From Bacillota bacterium (GTDB taxonomy: Bacteria; Bacillota; Clostridia; Saccharofermentanales; UBA5734), in the NCBI GenBank assembly GCA_023438965.1, contig JAEXPB010000469.1, positions 1-14,108 on the forward strand: a stretch of DNA of 14,108 nt, read 5' to 3'. The notes beneath the pieces were generated by a model that was given only the letters and a program-made list of their open reading frames with translations, ran no database searches and was not told the origin of the DNA. Positions 5,576 to 14,108 of the stretch are shown one piece after another (the first letter of the stretch is position 1; the number at the start of each line of letters is the position of its first letter). A program made the translations under genes and the position numbers.

Positions 5576-7588
5576 ATGCAACAGGATTTCCGGGCCCCCG
5601 CCGTGCCCTTGATCACCGTCGATCCCTTCTTTTCGATCTGGAGTTTCGCCGACCGGCTGACCGATGACGTGACGCGCCACTGGACCGGCGTCGTCAACGG
5701 TTTGGTGGGGCTGGCCCGGATTGACGGCCAACCGTACCGTTTCATGGGGCTGGAATCCGAAGACCGCAGCGCCCGCCTCGGCGAATTGACGCCAATGGCC
5801 CAAGAAAGCCTCACGATAACCGCCACCCAGACTGTTTACCGGTTCGCGGCGGGCGGTGTCGCCCTGGAAGCCCGTTTCATCGCACCCCTGCTGCTCGATG
5901 ACCTGCCGGTTGCTTCGCGGCCGGTCAACTACCTGGCGCTGAACGCCTGGAGCATCGACGGGCTGGCGCATGCCGTCGAGTTGTACCTGGATCTGGACGG
6001 TTCCCTTTGCGCCGACCGGATCGAGCAGGCGGAAATCCAAGGCGAGACGACTTGCCTGGCCGGCTTGAATGGCGTCCGACTGTGGAACAATGCCGGAAGT
6101 GCCCAGGTCCTGGCCAATTCCGGCGACAACCAGCGCATCAACTGGGGGTCCATTCATCTGCTGCCGCTGGGGACCGATACCCAGGCAGCCGTTGGTTCAG
6201 CGCTCCTCCGCCAGGCGTTCTGTGATACCGGCCTGATCGATCCGCAACGGGCCGCCGCCCTGCAAAGGCGCCTGGGCGAAGGCTGGCCGCTGGTCGGCGC
6301 CGCGGCTTGCCGCCTGGATCTGGCTGCCGCCGGCGGTTCGGGAGTTGCAACCTTTCTTCTGGCTTATGATGACCAGTTTTCGATCAATTACTTCGGCCGT
6401 CCGACGCCGGCCTATTGCTTCAAGGATGGTGCGACTTTTGCGCAGATTATCGAGCTGGCGGTGCGCGATTATACCAGCTTGGGCCGGCGCTGCGCCGAGT
6501 TCGACCGCTGGCTGGCCACCCGCAGCGAATGCGCCGGCGGCCGCGCCTATGCCGACCTGACGGCCGCAGCCTACCGTCAGGCGATCGCCGCCCACAAGCT
6601 GATCGCCGATGAGCACGGCCAGGCGATCTTCCTCTCCAAAGAATGCTTCAGCAACGGCTGCATCGGGACCGTGGACGTCAGTTATCCCTCGATGCCGCTG
6701 TTCCTGCTGCTGTGCCCCGAACTGGTCCGCGGCATGCTGCGGCCGGTCTTCCGCTTCGCCGCATCGACGGTCTGGCCGTATGATTTCGCACCGCACGATG
6801 TCGGGCAGTATCCGCTGGCCACCGGCCAGGTTTACGGCCTGAAAGACGGCCAGTTCAAGCTGGACAAGCAAATGCCGGTCGAGGAATGCGGCAACATGCT
6901 GATCATGACCGCCGCAGCCTGCCGCGCGGACGGCGACTACACCCTGGCGCTTGAACATATGCCGTTGCTGGCCGGATGGGCCGACTACCTCCTGCGTTAT
7001 GGCCAGGACCCCGGCGACCAGCTCTGCACCGATGATTTCGCCGGTCACTTGAACCACAACGCCAACCTGTCGGTCAAGGCGATTGTCGGCCTCGGCGCCT
7101 GGGCGCAAATCCTGGCGGCCTGCGGCGAAACAGGCCAGGCGGACACCATCCGCGCTGCGGCTGGGAAAATGGCTGCCGTCTGGCTGGACATGGCTGCTGA
7201 CGAAAACCAGACCCGGCTGACGTTCGACCACCCCGGTACCTGGTCCATGAAATATAACCTGCTGTTTGACCGTGTCCTGGGGCTGAACCTGTTCCCGGCC
7301 AGCCTGCGTGCGGCGGAAATCGACGCTTATCTGCGGCTGCAGAACCGGTACGGCTTGCCGCTGGATTCACGCGACACCTACACCAAGGCCGATTGGCTGG
7401 TCTGGTGCGCCGCCTTGAGCGATGATCCGGTCAAGGTTCGCTCCCTGATCGAACCGCTGCACCGCTATTATCGCGAGACCGGCAGCCGGGTGCCGCTCAC
7501 CGACTGGTACGACACGGTCAGCGGACGGTATATCCATTTCCGGAACCGTTCGGTCATCGGCGGTTTGTACGCCCTGTTGCTGGTCTGA
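5576..7588 (+). CDS. GtaA-like 'glutaminase family' protein (DUF5127/DUF4965/DUF1793), cytoplasmic
   Basis: A 670-residue member of the family named after Aspergillus glutaminase A; bacterial members are essentially uncharacterised and often sit among glycosidases. The start at 5576 is preferred over the ATG at 5537 because AGGAGG at 5561-5566 lies 9 nt upstream and the protein then begins immediately before the conserved opening 'RAPAVPLITVDPFFSIWSFA'. The N-terminal half is a predicted beta-sandwich (DUF5127-like). The C-terminal half is a helical-barrel region (DUF4965/DUF1793-like) with 'WPYDFAPHDVGQYPLATGQV', 'LCTDDFAGHLNHNANLSVKA', 'DTYTKADWLVW' and the ending 'VPLTDWYDTVSG'. No signal peptide or lipobox is visible, unlike many secreted relatives. 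It is followed after 29 nt by a GH2 gene with its own ribosome binding site, so they form an operon. The specific reaction is unknown; a glycoside- or amide-hydrolysing role is inferred from context. Confidence 0.9.
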   Translation: MQQDFRAPAVPLITVDPFFSIWSFADRLTDDVTRHWTGVVNGLVGLARIDGQPYRFMGLESEDRSARLGELTPMAQESLTITATQTVYRFAAGGVALEARFIAPLLLDDLPVASRPVNYLALNAWSIDGLAHAVELYLDLDGSLCADRIEQAEIQGETTCLAGLNGVRLWNNAGSAQVLANSGDNQRINWGSIHLLPLGTDTQAAVGSALLRQAFCDTGLIDPQRAAALQRRLGEGWPLVGAAACRLDLAAAGGSGVATFLLAYDDQFSINYFGRPTPAYCFKDGATFAQIIELAVRDYTSLGRRCAEFDRWLATRSECAGGRAYADLTAAAYRQAIAAHKLIADEHGQAIFLSKECFSNGCIGTVDVSYPSMPLFLLLCPELVRGMLRPVFRFAASTVWPYDFAPHDVGQYPLATGQVYGLKDGQFKLDKQMPVEECGNMLIMTAAACRADGDYTLALEHMPLLAGWADYLLRYGQDPGDQLCTDDFAGHLNHNANLSVKAIVGLGAWAQILAACGETGQADTIRAAAGKMAAVWLDMAADENQTRLTFDHPGTWSMKYNLLFDRVLGLNLFPASLRAAEIDAYLRLQNRYGLPLDSRDTYTKADWLVWCAALSDDPVKVRSLIEPLHRYYRETGSRVPLTDWYDTVSGRYIHFRNRSVIGGLYALLLV

Positions 7589-7617
7589 TCAATAAATATC
7601 GCCGGAGGTGCACCCGA

Positions 7618-10272
7618 ATGCCTGCTCAAGCCCAGCCAGCCATCCCCAAACCCAGCCATCCCTCGCCCGATCGCCGGCGCTTCCGCTGGCTGAACCTCAA
7701 TGGCGAATGGGAGTTCTCCTTTGACCGGCCGGTTTTTGACCGCCGGATCGTCGTCCCTTTCAGTTGGGCGGCGCCGCTGTCCGGCATTGCCGAGGATCGC
7801 AAGGGTGTGGCGTACTACCGTCGGACGCTGGTCTATCAGCCGGTTGAGGATCGTCTGTTCCTGATCTTCGGGGCGGTCGATTATGACTGCGAGGTCTGGA
7901 TCAACGACCAGCCGGCCGGCGCGCACCGCGGCGGTTATGCCCGTTTCGAGCTGGATGTCACGCCGTACTGGCGACGCGAAGGCGGCAACACCATCGTCAT
8001 CAAGGCCACCGATGATGACCTGCCGCATCAGACATATGGCAAACAAGGTTATGGCAACTGCCGCGGCATCTGGCAGACGGTCTGGCTTGAGGAGCGCCCG
8101 GCCTTGTATCTGGATCATTTTACCATCCGCACTTTGATCGACGGCACCGTCACCATCGACTGTGAGCTGGCCGGCGAGGGCGAGCTGCTGGACATCACCG
8201 CCAGTTTCGGCGCATATCAAGCCGCGGCCGCCAATGGCCGGATCAGCTTGAAAATCAGCGAGCCCCAGCTCTGGACACCGGACTCGCCGCATCTGTACGA
8301 GGGATCCCTGACGGTTGCCAGCCGGCTAGGCGACCGGCCGGCCATCGACTGCGTGCAAACCTACTTCGGCATTCGCGAGGTCGGCACCGCCCGCTGCGAT
8401 GCCGACGGTCATCCCTATATCACGCTGAACCGGCAGCCTGTTTATCTCAACGGCACACTTGATCAGTCCTTCAATCCGCAAGGCTTCTTCACCCTGCCTT
8501 CGGATGAAGAAGCCGCCGAAGAGATCCGCCGGATGAAACGAATCGGCCTGAACCTGGCCCGCATTCACATCAAGCCGGAGGAGCCGCTGAAGCTGTATTA
8601 TGCCGACAAGCTCGGTCTGTTGATCATGGCCGACCTGCCCTGCTGGTGGGGTGAGCCGAATGACCAGGCCCGGTCGCTTTTCGAGGCGCAAATGACCGAG
8701 CATGTCCGGCGGGACATCAATCATCCGGCGATCATTTACTGGGTGGTCTTCAATGAAACCTGGGGCCTTCTGCACAAGATCACCCGGCCTGATGGCACGA
8801 CCACATCGGTTTATCAACCGGAAACGCAGGACTGGGTACGCCAGTGCTACCGGCGGGTCAAACAGCTTGATCCGACGCGGCTGGTCGAGGACAATTCGCC
8901 CTGCCGCAATGATCACGTCGAAACCGACGTCAACACCTGGCATTTCTATGCCAACGGTTATACTAAAGTCAAGCAGGTCATCGACGACTTTACGGCCGGC
9001 GCCTATTCCGGTTCCACCGCCAATTTCATCGGCGGTAACACCTGCGGCGACGTGCCCGCCATCAACAGCGAGTGCGGCAATGTCTGGGGCATCCAGGGCA
9101 GCGCCGGCGACAGCGACATTTCCTGGCATTATAAATACATGCTCAATGAATTCCGGCTGCACGACCGATTGGGCGGATTCATTTTCACGGAGTTCCACGA
9201 TGTTGTCAACGAATTCAACGGTTATTACCGCATCGACAACAGCGCAAAGCATTTCGGCTACGGCGGCCTTGTCCCCGGCATGAGCCTGACGGACTTGCAT
9301 GCGGCGGATTTCCTGGCCTATGACGCCCCGCCGATGTCCACGGTCCTGCCCGGCGAAACCCGGTACGTGCCCCTGTTTGTTTCTTCATTCAGCACCGCCC
9401 GCCACAACCGGCCGATGCTGGTACGCTGGGAGCTGGCCCTCACCGACCGGACCGGTCAAACGGCCATAACCAGCCAGGGTGAGCTGTCGATCCGGTATAA
9501 CCGTTTTGGCCGGACCAAATTGGCCGATCTGCCAGTGACCATGCCGCCGCGTCAAGGCGTGGCTATCCTGCGCCTCTATCTGGTGACCGGCGACGGGCAG
9601 ATCCTGATGCGTAATTTCGTGCAATATGATGTCCGGACGGACGATCCGGCGGCCGGGCCGGCCGAGTCGCTCTCGCTGGAGCCTTCGCTGGGCAGCGGCG
9701 ATGGTTTCCGGCGGACCTGGCTCGTGCAGGGCGGCAGCAAGCTGAACAGCATCGGCAACGGGTCAGTCCGGTTCATGGTCAACAAGCAAGACATACCCGG
9801 CCTCTCGCCGGACACAGCGATCGAAGTCCGCTTCGAAGCGTCCGCCCGGGCGCCAATGAGCAAGGATCTGCCCGATGCGACAGCCGTCCGGCAGAGTGAA
9901 GGCAGCTACATGCTCGGATACCGGGTCGATCGCGGCGCCAACCCGAACAGCTTCTTCATGACCGACGACAGCTGCGAGGCCAGCGAGCTGACGCTTGAGG
10001 CAGAGGACTTCCGGATCGGTGAATTCCGGCTGCCCGATTGCCCGGCCGACAGCCGGGGCTGTCTGTCCTGGCATTGCCAGGCGGCGGATGACCGGCTGGA
10101 CGAAGCCGGTTCGTACGGCTATTTCTGCCGGGCGGCAATCCCGGCTGCCATTGTCCGGCAGCTGCCCGAGCGGTTCAGCCTGACATTCCGCGCCACGCAG
10201 GGACTTTCGCTGTTTGGGCGCCGGAGCGGCCGTTATCCGGTTGCCGTCGATTTGGCCGTCCGGAAGCCCTGA
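7618..10272 (+). CDS. GH2 family glycoside hydrolase, specificity unknown, with C-terminal extension
   Basis: An 884-residue retaining glycosidase of family GH2. The start is set by GGAGGTG at 7604-7610, 7 nt before the ATG. The domains in order are a jelly-roll sugar-binding domain (about 20-165, ending 'CRGIWQTVWLEERP'), an immunoglobulin-like sandwich, a TIM barrel (about 270-560), and an extension of roughly 300 residues. The predicted acid/base is Glu380 in 'WVVFNETWGL' and the predicted nucleophile is Glu485 in 'INSECGNVWG'. 'GGFIFTEFHDVVNEFNGYYR' marks the last barrel strands. This pattern is closer to beta-glucuronidase-like and unassigned GH2 groups than to LacZ, so galactosidase, glucuronidase and mannosidase activities all remain possible. 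No signal peptide is present, so imported glycosides are the probable substrate. It is co-transcribed with the GtaA-like gene and converges on lacZ, with only 15 nt between stops and no clear terminator. Confidence 0.93.
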   Translation: MPAQAQPAIPKPSHPSPDRRRFRWLNLNGEWEFSFDRPVFDRRIVVPFSWAAPLSGIAEDRKGVAYYRRTLVYQPVEDRLFLIFGAVDYDCEVWINDQPAGAHRGGYARFELDVTPYWRREGGNTIVIKATDDDLPHQTYGKQGYGNCRGIWQTVWLEERPALYLDHFTIRTLIDGTVTIDCELAGEGELLDITASFGAYQAAAANGRISLKISEPQLWTPDSPHLYEGSLTVASRLGDRPAIDCVQTYFGIREVGTARCDADGHPYITLNRQPVYLNGTLDQSFNPQGFFTLPSDEEAAEEIRRMKRIGLNLARIHIKPEEPLKLYYADKLGLLIMADLPCWWGEPNDQARSLFEAQMTEHVRRDINHPAIIYWVVFNETWGLLHKITRPDGTTTSVYQPETQDWVRQCYRRVKQLDPTRLVEDNSPCRNDHVETDVNTWHFYANGYTKVKQVIDDFTAGAYSGSTANFIGGNTCGDVPAINSECGNVWGIQGSAGDSDISWHYKYMLNEFRLHDRLGGFIFTEFHDVVNEFNGYYRIDNSAKHFGYGGLVPGMSLTDLHAADFLAYDAPPMSTVLPGETRYVPLFVSSFSTARHNRPMLVRWELALTDRTGQTAITSQGELSIRYNRFGRTKLADLPVTMPPRQGVAILRLYLVTGDGQILMRNFVQYDVRTDDPAAGPAESLSLEPSLGSGDGFRRTWLVQGGSKLNSIGNGSVRFMVNKQDIPGLSPDTAIEVRFEASARAPMSKDLPDATAVRQSEGSYMLGYRVDRGANPNSFFMTDDSCEASELTLEAEDFRIGEFRLPDCPADSRGCLSWHCQAADDRLDEAGSYGYFCRAAIPAAIVRQLPERFSLTFRATQGLSLFGRRSGRYPVAVDLAVRKP

Positions 10273-10287
10273 GCGGGTTTCACCGCG

Positions 10288-13563
<3,276 letters not shown>

Positions 13564-13589
13564 CTATGAGGACTCAAGGAGGTCGCCTG

Positions 13590-14108
13590 ATGGCTCCGAT
13601 GATCAATTCACTGCCAGAATCCAGTCCGGATTCGTCGCCAACCCAGTATGCGGCCCAGGCCAGCATGCCGTTCCGGAAGACAGCGTTCTACACCCCGCCG
13701 GACATTATCGAGCGGGAAGCCCGACTGCCGATCCTGAGGGATCTGCTGCTGGTGTGGACCGGCTGTTATACCCGGGCGTTCGGACATCGGGTCGACAACC
13801 GGGTTCTGCAGGATTACGTTATAATATATTGCGTGGACGGCTGCGGCTGGCTGGAGCTTGCCGGCCAGAAGCGCGGCATCCGCCGCGGCGACCTTTTCTG
13901 CTGCCCGCCGGGCATTCCGCACTCATATGGCGCCGATCCGGTCAATCCCTGGACCAAGTACTACTTTCATTTTCGCGGGCAGCAAGCCGCCGGCTATATG
14001 AGCTTGCTTGGACTGACCGTCGGCAATCCGGTTCTGGCGGTCCATGCCAACCCCCGGCTCATCGCCTGGATCCATGACATCTTCGCCATCCTGCGCACCG
14101 GATACAGC
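13590..14108 (+). CDS. AraC-family transcriptional regulator, N-terminal part (runs off window)
   Basis: The frame opens at the ATG at 13590, 7 nt after a strong AAGGAGG (13577-13582 core), and continues for 173 codons to the last base without a stop. The first 45 or so residues are a Ser/Pro-rich leader with no clear domain. Next comes a cupin-type sensor: 'DYVIIYCVDGCGWLELAGQK', 'GIRRGDLFCCPPGIPHSYGA' and 'NPWTKYYFHFRGQQA'. This is the standard AraC_binding pattern, and the last motif parallels 'DPWTKIWFNIRG' in the AraC gene at 2960-3772, so the two belong to the same subfamily. The DNA-binding domain is expected beyond the window. It is divergent from lacZ across a 119-nt region with back-to-back promoters, so control of lacZ is the simplest role. 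Confidence 0.85.
   Translation, partial: MAPMINSLPESSPDSSPTQYAAQASMPFRKTAFYTPPDIIEREARLPILRDLLLVWTGCYTRAFGHRVDNRVLQDYVIIYCVDGCGWLELAGQKRGIRRGDLFCCPPGIPHSYGADPVNPWTKYYFHFRGQQAAGYMSLLGLTVGNPVLAVHANPRLIAWIHDIFAILRTGYS

Noticed and set aside
6197..7231. Minus-strand open frame of 344 codons opposite the GtaA-like gene, and 8326-9300 opposite the GH2 gene
   Set aside because: Both are antisense to strongly conserved coding sequence and show no domain of their own.

Overview
The window is a GC-rich, densely coded bacterial chromosome segment with strong AGGAGG-type ribosome binding sites. Its gene content is mostly carbohydrate metabolism: 6-phosphogluconate dehydrogenase, a PfkB-type kinase, two GH2 glycosidases, a GtaA-like 'glutaminase family' protein and two AraC regulators. 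Together with an XRE/nucleotidyltransferase pair of a type I associate with Clostridia, this suggests a plant- or host-glycan-degrading Bacillota (clostridial) anaerobe. That assignment is an inference from style and content; no rRNA or other marker gene is present.

Layout. (1) Positions 2-2887, plus strand: the tail of an unidentified gene (possibly a lactate-racemase-like sugar-acid epimerase), then gnd and a PfkB/KDG-kinase-like sugar(-acid) kinase, closed by a rho-independent terminator at 2923-2961. They look like one operon feeding sugar acids into the pentose-phosphate pathway. (2) 2960-3772, minus strand: an AraC-family regulator. (3) 3895-5218, plus strand: a compact, less GC-rich two-gene module, an XRE-type HTH protein overlapping a nucleotidyltransferase by 11 nt. 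It is driven by a near-perfect sigma-70 promoter whose spacer and -10 box are occupied by a perfect 10+10 palindrome. This looks like an autoregulated toxin-antitoxin or defence module. (4) 5233-5421: a 3'-terminal remnant of an AlbA_2/COG2865-type gene with no start, directly after the module. (5) 5576-10272, plus strand: a two-gene operon of a DUF4965/GtaA-like protein and an 884-residue GH2 glycosidase, both without a visible signal peptide. (6) 10288-13470, minus strand: a LacZ-type beta-galactosidase converging on that operon. (7) 13590 to the window end: a second AraC-family gene, divergent from lacZ and cut off by the window edge.

How they may work together. Regions 2 and 4-7 read as a glycoside-utilisation locus. 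Two related AraC sensors flank it, and cytoplasmic GH2 enzymes and the GtaA-like protein would act on imported oligosaccharides or glycosides. Region 1 could take up released sugar acids. The XRE/nucleotidyltransferase module and the adjacent gene remnant appear to be a foreign insertion between the first AraC gene and its probable target operon. This module and its embedded operator are the most interesting part of the window.
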